This document shows positions 15,023 to 23,522 of a DNA stretch of 64,000 nucleotides, one piece after another (position 1 is the first letter of the stretch; every line of letters begins with the position of its first letter). The notes under the pieces are model-generated. The model was not told the origin of the DNA and ran no database searches. It saw only the letters and a program-made list of their open reading frames with translations. The stretch is taken from assembly GCF_019457945.1 (NCBI RefSeq), contig NZ_JAHZSU010000003.1:124001-188000 (forward strand), given 5' to 3'. The DNA comes from Ornithinimicrobium laminariae. GTDB taxonomy: Bacteria > Actinomycetota > Actinomycetes > Actinomycetales > Dermatophilaceae. Made by a program: the position numbers and the translations under genes.

Positions 15023-16402
15023 ATGGCGACGGACATAGGGCGGGAGGCAACTCCTGCTCGGATGATTCTGCATCTCGACCTTGATGCCTTCTTCGCCGCC
15101 GTGGAACAACGCGATAAGCCATCGTTGCGCGGCAAGCCGGTGATTGTTGGCGGAACCGGTGGCCGTGGTGTGGTTGCAACTGCGTCCTATGAAGCCAGAG
15201 TGTTTGGTGCCCGCTCGGCTATGCCCACCAGCGAAGCGCGGCGCAGATGCCCAGCCGGGACTGCCTTCTTGGCGGGTCGATTTGGCGCCTACCGTGCCAC
15301 ATCTGCCGTCGTGATGGAGCTGCTCAGAGAACTTTCCGACTTGGTGGAGCAAGTCTCGATTGACGAGGCCTACGTCCACATAGCGGCCTCCGACCACGAC
15401 CTCAGCGCTGCTGGGCTGACGACACTGGGGCGGGAGTTGCAGAGCCGGGTGACCGAAGCCACGGGAGGGCTCACCGCAGCGGTGGGGATTGCCAGCAGCA
15501 AGATGATGGCCAAGATCGCTAGCGAGTTAGACAAACCAGGCGGATTAAGTGTGATTGAGCCCGGCAGCGAGCTGGAAGTGCTACATCCCATGCCGGTGCG
15601 GGCGCTTGCCGGGGTTGGCCCTGCTACCGGGGCGAAACTGCATACCTTGGGGGTAGAGACTGTCGCTGACTTGGCTGCCGCTGACCGGGACGTGCTCACA
15701 TCCGTCTTTGGCTCCGCCCATGGAACGGGCTTGTATGCGCTGGCTCGGGCGCAAGACGATCGCGTTGTGGTGTCAGAGCGAGCAGCCAAGAGCATTTCAG
15801 CGGAGGAGACCTTCGCCAGCGATGTCGTCGATCGACGGGTGCTGGATGCCGAGCTAAACCGACTTGTGGACAAAGTCACGGCACGACTCACGAGCTCGGC
15901 TGCTTTCGCTAAGACGGTCACGCTCAAGATTCGGTGGCATGATTTCACCACGGTGACCCGGTCGGCGAGCCTGCCCTACGCCACGGGAGATCCTTCAGTG
16001 CTCAGGCGTGAAGCCGATCGCTTAATGCAGGCAGTCGACGTCACCGGCGGACTCAGGCTATTAGGTATGGGCGTGGCTGGGCTGACTGACCATGCACAGG
16101 ACGAACTGGCTCTCTTTGACACGGTCATCGGTGCGGAAGCCGCTGAACCAGTTGAGGCGGCCCCCAGCGCGGTCATCTCGCCAGACCTAGCCGGGCGGCC
16201 CGTTGCCGGACGTTGGATCACTGGTCTTGATGTCCATCACGACGAGCACGGAGACGGCTGGGTCTGGGGGAGCGGTCGCGGTGTAGTCACGGTCCGTTTT
16301 GAGGGTCCGAACACTGCACCTGGGCGCATTCGATCATTCGACGCCTCCGATCCAGCACTCAGCCTGGCCGAGCCACCTGACTGGCGTGAGTCGCGGGCAT
16401 AA
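15023..16402 (+). CDS. dinB: DNA polymerase IV (Y-family translesion polymerase)
   Basis: The 459-residue protein begins the polymerase fold with LHLDLDAFFAAVEQRDKP, where the first Asp binds metal. YEARVFGARSAMP is the nucleotide-contacting segment, and SIDEAYVHI carries the second catalytic Asp/Glu pair. Then come a helix-hairpin-helix (LAGVGPATGAKLHTLGVETVADLA) and the little-finger domain. About 80 extra C-terminal residues follow, as in many actinobacterial forms, and no clear QxxLF clamp motif is seen at the end. An in-frame ATG at 15062 starts just before the fold and is an alternative; the upstream ATG has no Shine-Dalgarno or -10 box at the usual spacing. Confidence 0.92.
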   Translation: MATDIGREATPARMILHLDLDAFFAAVEQRDKPSLRGKPVIVGGTGGRGVVATASYEARVFGARSAMPTSEARRRCPAGTAFLAGRFGAYRATSAVVMELLRELSDLVEQVSIDEAYVHIAASDHDLSAAGLTTLGRELQSRVTEATGGLTAAVGIASSKMMAKIASELDKPGGLSVIEPGSELEVLHPMPVRALAGVGPATGAKLHTLGVETVADLAAADRDVLTSVFGSAHGTGLYALARAQDDRVVVSERAAKSISAEETFASDVVDRRVLDAELNRLVDKVTARLTSSAAFAKTVTLKIRWHDFTTVTRSASLPYATGDPSVLRREADRLMQAVDVTGGLRLLGMGVAGLTDHAQDELALFDTVIGAEAAEPVEAAPSAVISPDLAGRPVAGRWITGLDVHHDEHGDGWVWGSGRGVVTVRFEGPNTAPGRIRSFDASDPALSLAEPPDWRESRA

Positions 16403-16459
16403 AGGTGGTAGTGTCACTCCTCGTTGCCTCGGCCTCTTTGGTCGTGGAGGTATCACCTT

Positions 16460-16543
16460 GTCCGGGTGGCGGAATGGCAGACGCGCTAGCTTGAGGTGCT
16501 AGTGCCCTTAACGGGCGTGGGGGTTCAAGTCCCCCTCCGGACA
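16460..16543 (+). tRNA. tRNA-Leu (anticodon GAG)
   Basis: The acceptor stem GTCCGGG (16460-16466) pairs with TCCGGAC (16536-16542, last pair G-U), with discriminator A at 16543. The anticodon arm is CTAGC-TTGAGGT-GCTAG, with anticodon GAG at 16493-16495. A long variable arm (TGCCCTTAACGGGCG) marks it as class II leucine tRNA. The T-arm is GGGGGTTCAAGTCCCCC. CCA is not encoded. The gene sits 57 nt after dinB and is followed by a strong terminator. It reads CUC and CUU codons. Confidence 0.95.
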
Positions 16544-16547
16544 CAAG

Positions 16548-16585
16548 AAAAATCGGGGCGAGCCACACGGCTCGTCCCGATTTTT
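16548..16585 (+). terminator. Terminator of the tRNA-Leu gene
   Basis: A 17-bp stem (16548-16564 with 16569-16585, one G-T wobble) with a 4-nt ACAC loop ends in a run of five T. This is the cleanest intrinsic terminator in the window. Confidence 0.88.
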
Positions 16586-16759
16586 GCGTCATGTGCCTTT
16601 TCACTCGCCATGATGCCGATTGCCTATGTGACATCGCAGATGAATCGGCACATGAAGACAGCACGATGCCCGCCAGGTCGGAGTTTGACGGGCATCGTGG
16701 GAAAGGTTGAAGCCAGTTCTTGAAGGCGTCCTTGACGTCTTCGCCACCTCCCGCATTGG
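16586..16759. other. Intergenic stretch with an 11-bp inverted repeat
   Basis: No gene is evident here. CACGATGCCCG (16662-16672) and its exact complement CGGGCATCGTG (16689-16699) form a hairpin with a 16-nt loop. It lies between the tRNA terminator and the response-regulator remnant, and may be a leftover terminator of a lost gene. Confidence 0.5.
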
Positions 16760-17383
16760 GGATGTAATTGAGTTTGTCGGTGGTCTCCGCAGCAGGCACA
16801 CCTGGCCTTGAAACCGTAGAGCGCGAAAAGCCGGACTTGGTCATGCTGGGCCTCTATCAGCCTGATGTGCACGGACTGCGCGTCTTGGCCCCATGGCGGG
16901 CAGCGCAACGTGCTTCCGCACCTGAGTGATTGTGGTGACGGCTGCTCGTGATTTGGACTCAGAGCGAGCGGTCCGGCACAACGGATTTTTCCACTACAGC
17001 GCTAAGCCCTTCACGATGCGAGATCTGCACGGGCGGCTGGACGAAGTAGTGCAGGGCCTGCGCACGGTTCGAGCCCTTAATGGCACGGACGAGCCGATGA
17101 AACAACACGAACTCGACACCGTGATGTCGGCAGGTCGCGTCGCAGCAGCCAGTGCCGATCTGCCCAAGGGGCTTTCTGCGGCGACTCCAACGCTGATCGA
17201 ATCGACGCTATCGACGGCCGGGGCAGACCAGTCAGCCCCAGATGTGGCAAACGCATCCGGTATGTCTCGTCTCGGCTCGCCGATATCTCGAGTACCTCGT
17301 GTGGATCAACAAAGCAGAATCAACTCCGCACTATGGGCAAGCCGGGTGCCCTGAGATTCGCTATCAGTGGCTTGGCACCTAGT
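16760..17383 (+). pseudogene. Decayed CitB/DcuR-type response regulator gene
   Basis: Pieces of one response regulator are spread over several frames. In one frame from about 16770, VVSAAGTPGL is followed by EKPDLVMLGLYQPDVHGL, where the phosphorylated Asp of the family motif LLDLYLPD is Gly. A stop occurs at 16927. The next frame, from 16926, gives VIVVTAARDLDSERAV and HYSAKPFT (receiver Thr and Lys positions) and a linker LPKGLSAATPTL. A further shift near 17272 gives SARRYLEYLV, part of the DNA-binding domain. Another single-base shift near 17340 gives GCPEIRYQWLGT and a stop at 17381-17383. At least three frameshifts and the lost Asp rule out function. No partner kinase is nearby. Confidence 0.85.
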
Positions 17384-17462
17384 TTGGGCCGCTGGTGACT
17401 GCCGATTGGGCCCCGCGTAATCTTGCTGATACACGTTGATCAGGCCATGAACCGGAGGATCC

Positions 17463-18011
17463 ATGCAGTCCATGTATGACGCACACGACACCAAATTGTG
17501 GTTGCGCGAGGGCTTAAAGCCGCTGCGAAACATGGCCGAGCAGGTTCAAGAAATGGTGGGGGCGAGCACTCCTCCTCGAGTGGGGACTAATATTCGGGCC
17601 GCGATCTTGATTTTGCTCAGTGAGCAGCCCATGCACGGCTACCAGCTCATTCGTGAGATATTTTCGCGTAGCGAAGGTCTGTGGCAGCCGTCCCCCAGCG
17701 TCGTCTACCCCCAACTAGCGATGATGGTAGATGAGGGCCTGGCCGTGGTTGAGCGAACCGATGGCAAGAAGTTTTATCAACTCACCGAAGAAGGCGAGGA
17801 AGCCGCTCGCCCGTTAGCCAGCGCTCCGGCGCCGTGGGCACCAGCGGACGACGAGGCCGGGGGCAGGCAAAGCTATCAACGTGCGGCGACCCAATTGGCG
17901 CAGGCCGTTATCCAGCTCAAGGCGAGTGCATCGCACCAGCAGGTTGACGCCGCCACCGAGGTCTTGCGCGATGCCCGCAGGCGTCTTTACGCGATCCTCG
18001 CCGAGGACTGA
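17463..18011 (+). CDS. PadR family transcriptional regulator
   Basis: The 182-residue protein carries a winged helix-turn-helix at about residues 45-120: RAAILILLSEQPMHGYQLIREI, then WQPSPSVVYPQLAMMVDEGLAVV (recognition helix and wing) and KKFYQLTEEGEEAA. This is the PadR signature. The C-terminal Ala/Gln-rich helix (about 145-178) is a dimerisation region in the family. A strong CGGAGGA Shine-Dalgarno precedes the ATG at 17463. It is followed 32 nt later by the UbiB-like kinase gene, which it may regulate (inference from position only). Confidence 0.88.
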   Translation: MQSMYDAHDTKLWLREGLKPLRNMAEQVQEMVGASTPPRVGTNIRAAILILLSEQPMHGYQLIREIFSRSEGLWQPSPSVVYPQLAMMVDEGLAVVERTDGKKFYQLTEEGEEAARPLASAPAPWAPADDEAGGRQSYQRAATQLAQAVIQLKASASHQQVDAATEVLRDARRRLYAILAED

Positions 18012-18043
18012 GCCATCAAATACCTCCTGCCCACAGCCGATCG

Positions 18044-19723
18044 GTGACCACATCTCAACTCCGTGCTCGATATTGGCGCATTGTTTTCTTCTTTGCCCGA
18101 GTGACGGCCTCGTTCATTTGGTTTGAGATCGTCCTGCGCCGGCTCAAACTGGGCGGCTTTGTTGCACGCACCAGAGCCCAACGGACGCGCAAGGCAGCTG
18201 CTCGGTTTCGGGTGTTGGCCATCTCGATGGGCGGCCTGATGATCAAGGTCGGGCAATTCCTCTCCGCACGGCTGGACGTGTTGCCGCCAGAGGTGATCAA
18301 GGAGCTGGCTGATCTGCAAGACGAAGTGCCACCCGAAGAGTTCCTGGCGGTGCAGGCCGTGGCCGAGTCTGAACTTGCCTTGCCGCTGAGCAAGCAGTTT
18401 GCAAGTTTCGATCCAGTGCCCTTGGCAGCGGCTTCGCTAGGCCAAGTCCACCGAGCCACCCTGCTTGCGGGTGACGCAGCCGAAATTGGATTCACTGACG
18501 TTGTGGTCAAGGTGCAGCGCCCCGACATACAGCAAATTATTGAAGTCGATCTATCGGCATTGCGCACAGTTGGGGGCTGGCTAGAGCGCTATCGACCCAT
18601 TCGAGATCGAGCCGACATCAGAGCGTTGATTGAGGAGTTTGCTAAGACGACGTTGGAGGAGGTCGACTACCTCGAAGAGGCCGTCAACTTAGATACCTTT
18701 GCCGACAACTTTGCTCAGGACCCTCGGGTCGGCACTCCAGCGGTCCTATGGGAGCTCAGCGGGCGTCGGCTTCTCACCTTGCAGGATGTCTCGGCTATTA
18801 AACTCACCAATCGTGACGCGGTGATGGCCGCCGGAATCGATCCGGTACAAGTCGCTCAGGTCCTTGCTGACACGTTTTTGCAGCAGATCTTGACTGACGG
18901 CTTCTTTCACGCTGATCCGCACCCCGGCAATATTTTTGTCACACCTTGCCCCGACTCGCCAGCTGGGGACCCGGACTGGAGGATGACATTTATCGACTTC
19001 GGCATGTTCGGTCAGGTGCCCGAAGAGTTGCGTGCCGGTCTGCGAGACCTGCTGATCGCCGCCGGTCTGCGAGACAGTTCTCGGTTTGTCGCTGGTCTCC
19101 AGCGGCTGGACCTTTTGCTGCCCAGCGCCGACCTGTGGCAAATCGAGTCTGCAGCCGAGCAGGTTTTTGACCGCTTCGGTGGACTGCGCATTGACGAGTT
19201 GCAGCAGATCGATCCCGAAGAGTTGATTCGCTTCGGCTTGCAGTTCAGAGAGTTGCTACTCGAGTTGCCATTTCAAGTCCCTAAGGACCTGCTACTACTA
19301 GGTCGAGCCGTGGGGATATTGTCGGGCAACTGCACAGCACTCGATCCTGAGTTTGATATCTGGGCCACGATCACCCCGTATGCGACGCAATTGCTCGACG
19401 AAGAGCGTTCAGGTCTGTCGGAGACGGTAAAGAAGGAAGCCATCGAGCTAGGACGACTAGCTCTAACCCTGCCGCGCCGCGCGGATCGAGTGCTAACCCT
19501 GGCTGAGCGTGGACAACTCACAGTGCAAATGCCAGCGCTATCCCAACAGTTCGCTCGGCTACAACGGTCTGCGGCTCGTACTAACGGGTTACTGGTCTTT
19601 AGCGCCCTGCTGGTTTCAGGTGCCATCTTGTCCTCTGTAGACAAAGGCATAGGGCCGTGGTTGATTGGTCTGTCGGTCATTCCGGCGATGTGGTCACTCG
19701 CGCTCGGGCTTCGCCGATCCTGA
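18044..19723 (+). CDS. ABC1/AarF/UbiB family atypical kinase
   Basis: This 559-residue protein of the UbiB family of atypical kinases has the family motifs MIKVGQFLSARLD (the KxGQ motif) near residues 66-79 and PLAAASLGQVHRA (the Ala-rich loop replacing the glycine-rich loop) near 126-138. The invariant Lys is in VVVKVQRP, the Glu is in the EEVDYLEEA helix, the catalytic ADPHPGNIF follows at about 286-294, and the metal-binding FIDFGMFG is at about 310-317. Two hydrophobic segments at the C-terminus anchor it in the membrane. Members act in quinone or lipid metabolism; the substrate is unknown. It starts with GTG after the PadR gene. Confidence 0.88.
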   Translation: MTTSQLRARYWRIVFFFARVTASFIWFEIVLRRLKLGGFVARTRAQRTRKAAARFRVLAISMGGLMIKVGQFLSARLDVLPPEVIKELADLQDEVPPEEFLAVQAVAESELALPLSKQFASFDPVPLAAASLGQVHRATLLAGDAAEIGFTDVVVKVQRPDIQQIIEVDLSALRTVGGWLERYRPIRDRADIRALIEEFAKTTLEEVDYLEEAVNLDTFADNFAQDPRVGTPAVLWELSGRRLLTLQDVSAIKLTNRDAVMAAGIDPVQVAQVLADTFLQQILTDGFFHADPHPGNIFVTPCPDSPAGDPDWRMTFIDFGMFGQVPEELRAGLRDLLIAAGLRDSSRFVAGLQRLDLLLPSADLWQIESAAEQVFDRFGGLRIDELQQIDPEELIRFGLQFRELLLELPFQVPKDLLLLGRAVGILSGNCTALDPEFDIWATITPYATQLLDEERSGLSETVKKEAIELGRLALTLPRRADRVLTLAERGQLTVQMPALSQQFARLQRSAARTNGLLVFSALLVSGAILSSVDKGIGPWLIGLSVIPAMWSLALGLRRS

Positions 19724-19756
19724 GGTGGGTGCGGGACCTTCACCTACCTGAAGTCG

Positions 19757-19762
19757 TAGGGT
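19757..19762 (+). promoter_or_regulatory. Leaderless -10 box of the M20 peptidase gene
   Basis: TAGGGT ends 6 nt before the ATG at 19769. No Shine-Dalgarno site is present. Confidence 0.55.
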
Positions 19763-19768
19763 AGCGCC

Positions 19769-21100
19769 ATGGCCGATCAAACGATGATTACACCTGAAGA
19801 TGAAGTGGTGCGGATCTGCCGAGAGCTGATCCAAATCGACACCAGCAACTATGGCGATGGCTCGGGCCCAGGAGAGAAGGCCGCCGCCGACTATGTGGTG
19901 GGCCTCCTGCGAGAAGTTGGCTTGGAGCCGATGGTCACCGAGTCTGACCCGGGGCGCACCAGCGTCGTGGTGCGCACTCCTGGTCGTGACTCATCTCGGC
20001 CTGGCCTAGTCCTGCACGGACACCTAGACGTCGTTCCGGCTCAGGCTGAAGATTGGTCAGTCGATCCGTTCGCAGCTGTTGAGAAGGACGGGATGATCTG
20101 GGGCCGTGGCGCCGTGGACATGAAAGACATGGACGCCATGCTGTTGGCCAACCTGCGCCATCTGGCCAGGACGGGGGAGAAGCCACCGCGAGACATCGTG
20201 TGGGCTTTCTTTGCCGATGAAGAGGCAGGCGGAGTTAAGGGCGCGGGCCATGTCGTGGCTAATCACCCCGAATGGTTTGACGGCTGCACCGAGGCCATTA
20301 GTGAAGTCGGCGGTTACTCCGTCACGCTTCCGGATGCGGCCACCGGTGGCACCACCCGCGCCTACCTGTTGCAGACAGCTGAAAAGGGCATCGCCTGGTT
20401 GCGTCTGAAGGCCCACGGCCGCGCTGGCCACGGCTCAGTCCCGAATAACGAGAACGCTGTTGTGCGCCTGGCTGAAGCCATCGCGAGGATCAACGCCCAC
20501 GAGTGGCCACGCACATACATTGCCTCCGTTCAGGAACTGTTTGACGGCGTGGCCACGATCACCGGGCGTGACCTCGACTCAAAGGACCCCGAGGAGTTCC
20601 TGGCATTGCTGCGAGGAGCACGCCCCTTCGTTGAGGCGACTCTGCAAGACACCTCCAACTTCACTATGTTGGGCAGCGGCTATAAGCACAACGTCATCCC
20701 GCAGTTTGCGACGGCGTCGTTGGACTGCCGCTTCTTGCCTGGTCACGAAGAAGAGATCATGTCGCTGATCGCGGAGTTGGCTGGCGAGCATGTCGAGATC
20801 GAGATCGTGCACAAGGACGTCGCCCTAGAGTCCGCGTCCGAAGGTGACCTCGTCGACTCCATGAAGGCAGCCTTGCTGAAGGAAGACCCCGGTGCCCGGG
20901 TGTTGCCCTACTGCCTTTCAGGAGGCACCGACAACAAACACTTGTCGCGGCTGGGCATTAACGGCTACGGTTTCGCTCCTCTGCGCCTACCCGAAGACCT
21001 CGACTTCGTCGGGATGTTCCACGGTGTCGATGAGCGAGTGCCGGTCGACGCTCTCGAATTTGGGACTCGAGTTTTGCGGCGACTCATCCAGGACTGCTGA
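19769..21100 (+). CDS. M20/M28-family metallopeptidase (dipeptidase or deacylase type)
   Basis: This 443-residue di-zinc hydrolase has the first zinc ligand pair in LHGHLDVVP (His85, Asp87), the bridging Asp in RGAVDMKD (Asp117), the Glu-Glu pair in FFADEEAGG (151-152) and a dimerisation domain at about 205-330 with GRAGHGSVPN. The last His ligand lies in FHGVDERVP near the end. The family cleaves dipeptides, acetylornithine, succinyl-diaminopimelate and similar amides, and the sequence does not tell which. It converges on the DUF5703 gene; the same gene pair occurs in Streptomyces (recalled). Confidence 0.88.
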   Translation: MADQTMITPEDEVVRICRELIQIDTSNYGDGSGPGEKAAADYVVGLLREVGLEPMVTESDPGRTSVVVRTPGRDSSRPGLVLHGHLDVVPAQAEDWSVDPFAAVEKDGMIWGRGAVDMKDMDAMLLANLRHLARTGEKPPRDIVWAFFADEEAGGVKGAGHVVANHPEWFDGCTEAISEVGGYSVTLPDAATGGTTRAYLLQTAEKGIAWLRLKAHGRAGHGSVPNNENAVVRLAEAIARINAHEWPRTYIASVQELFDGVATITGRDLDSKDPEEFLALLRGARPFVEATLQDTSNFTMLGSGYKHNVIPQFATASLDCRFLPGHEEEIMSLIAELAGEHVEIEIVHKDVALESASEGDLVDSMKAALLKEDPGARVLPYCLSGGTDNKHLSRLGINGYGFAPLRLPEDLDFVGMFHGVDERVPVDALEFGTRVLRRLIQDC

Positions 21101-21105
21101 GGGCG

Positions 21106-21291
21106 CTAAAGCGTGCGGCGCACCCGAATAATTTTGCGACGAAGCCAGGCGCGCCGCATGCCGCCCAAGTACAGCCGCACTCGATAAAGCTCCCAGTGTC
21201 CATACTCAGCCTGCTCCGCTAGGGCGCGTCGCACATCCGAGCGGCTCGTCTCGCGCGGAAACGTGAGGGTCTGGAACTCGTACTCGGTCAT
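21106..21291 (-). CDS. DUF5703 family protein
   Basis: This is a 61-residue basic protein. It begins MTEYEFQTLTFPR and holds the EYGHWELYRVRLYLGG core and a very basic end (RRAWLRRKIIRVRR), all of which match DUF5703. The function is unknown; the many Arg residues suggest contact with nucleic acid or membrane. It converges on the M20 peptidase gene with 5 nt between the stops. Confidence 0.75.
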   Translation of the reverse strand: MTEYEFQTLTFPRETSRSDVRRALAEQAEYGHWELYRVRLYLGGMRRAWLRRKIIRVRRTL

Positions 21292-21387
21292 GAAGTCCTA
21301 TCTTGAGTCGCAGCGACTGCCCAGTGCAACAGAGGTGCCCGGTCGAGCATTCCTGGCCCGCCCCTCGTCGTGCACAGCGATCTGGGA

Positions 21388-21393
21388 TAGCGT
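21388..21393 (+). promoter_or_regulatory. Leaderless -10 box of the 21400-23488 operon
   Basis: TAGCGT ends 6 nt before the ATG at 21400. No Shine-Dalgarno site is present. Confidence 0.55.
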
Positions 21394-21399
21394 CACAAC

Positions 21400-21735
21400 A
21401 TGAATAGTGAGCCGCGCGCAGCGCTATTGGAACTGGTCGCAGCACTCGAGGCGCACCTAACCCTTGCTGAGCAGGAGGTGGGGGAGCATTCGCCAGACAT
21501 GCTGAGCGCATACCAGCGTATTGCTGACACATTCATGACCTACGACGACGCACTATTAAGCGCGTATGGCGAGGTCACACCGCTTGATATCTACTCCGAG
21601 GACGATGACGACGGGGAGTTTGACGATGAGGATGTCGAGCTCGTGGACCCGGATGACTTAGGCCCGGACGACCTTGACGACAACCTTGATGACGACGTTG
21701 AGGACGAAGAAGCGGAAGAGGACAAGTCACGATGA
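21400..21735 (+). CDS. Highly acidic conserved protein
   Basis: The 111-residue protein has an N-terminal helical part (about residues 1-60: LLELVAALEAHLTLAEQE, YQRIADTFMTYDDALLSAYG) and a C-terminal tail of about 45 residues made almost only of Asp and Glu with a few hydrophobic residues, ending in KSR. It resembles a small actinobacterial protein often labelled primosomal protein; I find no evidence for that role. It overlaps the LLM oxidoreductase gene by ATGA and so is co-translated with it. An acidic tail of this kind often binds basic proteins or mimics nucleic acid (inference). Confidence 0.65.
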   Translation: MNSEPRAALLELVAALEAHLTLAEQEVGEHSPDMLSAYQRIADTFMTYDDALLSAYGEVTPLDIYSEDDDDGEFDDEDVELVDPDDLGPDDLDDNLDDDVEDEEAEEDKSR

Positions 21736-22778
21736 AGTTAGGCATTAGCTGCGGTTTCTGGGGGATGGGCCGGGACGCAGACAATCTCGCGATGGCCCAG
21801 CGCGCCGACGAGTTGGGTGTCGACGTCTTTTGGGCTTCTGAAGCCTACGGACCGGATGCCGCTAGCGTCTTGGCCTGGGTGGGGGCCCAAACCAAAAACA
21901 TCGGACTCGGTGCGGGCGTGCTGCAGATCCCAGGTCGCACGCCAGCCATGACCGCGATGACGGCGGGCAGCATCGACAACCTCAGCGAGGGCCGCTTCCG
22001 GTTGGGGCTGGGCGTGAGTGGCCCGCAGGTCTCTGAAGGCTGGCACGGGGTGGGGTTCGCCAAGCCGCTAGGCCGCACCCGCGAGTATGTTTCGATTGTC
22101 CGCTCCGCTCTGGATCGCCAGCCAGTTTCGTATGAGGGGGAGCACTTCACCTTGCCCCTCCCAGACGGGGTGGGCAAAGCCCTGCGCCTCAACATCGTGC
22201 CGAACAAGCACCGAGTGCCGATCTACCTCGCGGCGGTAGGCCCGAAAAACTTGGAGCTTGCTGGTGAGTTGGCCGATGGCTGGTTAGGAGTATTCGTTTC
22301 GCCCGAATATTTAGACGAACAGATTGAAGGCCTCAAGCGTGGGCAAGCCCGTCGCACTGAGCCCGTCGAGCACTTCGAAGTCGACGCGACCGTCCCGATC
22401 GCGGTTGGTGAAGACCTTGGTCGTTGCGCCTCACTGATTGCCCCCTACGCTGCGCTCTATGTCGGGGGGATGGGCTCAAGGGAGCACAACTTCTACAACG
22501 CTTTGGCGTGCCGGATGGGCTACGAAGAGGCGGCCGCAGAGGTGCAGAATCTCTATCTCGACAAGAAGTGGCGCGAGGCCGCGGCGGCAATGCCGCAACA
22601 ATTCATTGATGACACCAGCCTGTTGGGCAGTGGTTCGCGATTGGTTGAGCGGATGCAGCGCTATGCCGATGCTGGAGTGACCACGCTAACGATCGCGCCG
22701 TGGGGCGAAACTCTGGACGCTCGCGTGGAGGCTCTTGAGGCCGCCGTCGAGGCTGCAACAAAGGTCAAGGATCTCTGA
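21732..22778 (+). CDS. LLM-class F420-dependent oxidoreductase
   Basis: This 348-residue luciferase-like monooxygenase-fold protein has a TIM barrel starting KLGISCGFWGMGRDADNLAMA. Next come ADELGVDVFWASEAYGPDAAS, TKNIGLGAGVLQIPGRTPAM with the cis-peptide bulge region, and EGRFRLGLGVSGPQVSEGWHG. The later IYLAAVGPKNLELAGELADGW is a typical F420-family block. Such enzymes use the deazaflavin F420 for hydride transfer; the substrate is unknown. The start overlaps the acidic protein gene (ATGA) and the stop overlaps the next start (TGATG), so the three genes form one tightly coupled unit. Confidence 0.87.
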   Translation: MKLGISCGFWGMGRDADNLAMAQRADELGVDVFWASEAYGPDAASVLAWVGAQTKNIGLGAGVLQIPGRTPAMTAMTAGSIDNLSEGRFRLGLGVSGPQVSEGWHGVGFAKPLGRTREYVSIVRSALDRQPVSYEGEHFTLPLPDGVGKALRLNIVPNKHRVPIYLAAVGPKNLELAGELADGWLGVFVSPEYLDEQIEGLKRGQARRTEPVEHFEVDATVPIAVGEDLGRCASLIAPYAALYVGGMGSREHNFYNALACRMGYEEAAAEVQNLYLDKKWREAAAAMPQQFIDDTSLLGSGSRLVERMQRYADAGVTTLTIAPWGETLDARVEALEAAVEAATKVKDL

Positions 22779-23488
22779 TGGCAATCTTGGTGTTGATGAG
22801 GCATGGACGCACCACTGCCAACGCAAGTGGCACTCTAGCCGGGTGGACCCCGGGCATTGGTCTTGACGATGTCGGCGCAGAGCAGGCAAAGCGGGTCGCT
22901 AAACGGCTGCGGGGCACGCGGTTGACGATGGCGGCTCTAAGCCCCCTGCAGCGCTGCCAAGAGACTGGGGAAATGGTGCTCCGACAGCAAGAGTTTCAAG
23001 TGGAAACGCGCACGGTCGAGGGCATCGGCGAGGCCAAGTACGGAGCCTGGACTGGTCGACCGCTCAAAGACCTGTCCCAGGAGTCCCTCTGGAAAGACGT
23101 GCAGAGCGCACCCAGCACGGTTACCTATCCACCAAGCGACGACTTTGAGAATGAGTCAATGTCTGCGATGCAGCAACGAGCCGTGGCTGCCATCAAATCA
23201 GCCGATGCCGAGGTCGAGAAGGCCGCTGGCCCCGGCGGAGTTTGGCTTGCGGTGAGTCACGGGGACGTCATCAAGGCCATCCTGGCTGACGCCGTAGGCA
23301 CCAGTCTGGACGACTTTCAGCGCATCATGGTCGACCCCGCCTCAGTCAGCATCATCCGCTACACACAAGATCGCTCTTATGTGGTCCGGATGAACGACAC
23401 CGGCTCCGACGAGATCGACCTGCAGGGCCTCAGCAAGGCCGCCAGCACTGAGCAGGATGCCGCGGTGGGTGGCGGAGCCGGGCACTGA
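22778..23488 (+). CDS. Histidine phosphatase family protein (MSMEG_4193-like phosphomutase)
   Basis: The 236-residue protein has the catalytic RHG motif in LVLMRHGRTTANASG (His9) and a second catalytic His in LAVSHGDVIKAILADAVG. Other family residues include the Arg in SPLQRCQETGE and the Glu in GIGEAKYGAWTGRPL. It belongs to the branch annotated as MSMEG_4193 family phosphomutase, which in actinobacteria lies beside DUF3090, SCO1664 and mshC, as here. The substrate is unknown. The C-terminal tail is Ala/Gly-rich and probably disordered. Confidence 0.85.
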   Translation: MAILVLMRHGRTTANASGTLAGWTPGIGLDDVGAEQAKRVAKRLRGTRLTMAALSPLQRCQETGEMVLRQQEFQVETRTVEGIGEAKYGAWTGRPLKDLSQESLWKDVQSAPSTVTYPPSDDFENESMSAMQQRAVAAIKSADAEVEKAAGPGGVWLAVSHGDVIKAILADAVGTSLDDFQRIMVDPASVSIIRYTQDRSYVVRMNDTGSDEIDLQGLSKAASTEQDAAVGGGAGH

Positions 23489-23510
23489 CGGCAGTTTCGC
23501 GAGCCAGGAT

Positions 23511-23516
23511 TAGGCT
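23511..23516 (+). promoter_or_regulatory. Leaderless -10 box of the DUF3090 gene
   Basis: TAGGCT ends 6 nt before the ATG at 23523. Confidence 0.55.
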
Positions 23517-23522
23517 GGGGGT

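Noticed and set aside
16460..17383. Integrated element at tRNA-Leu
   Set aside because: I see no integrase, no second copy of the tRNA 3' end and no foreign gene set in the window. Only a decayed regulator lies beside it.
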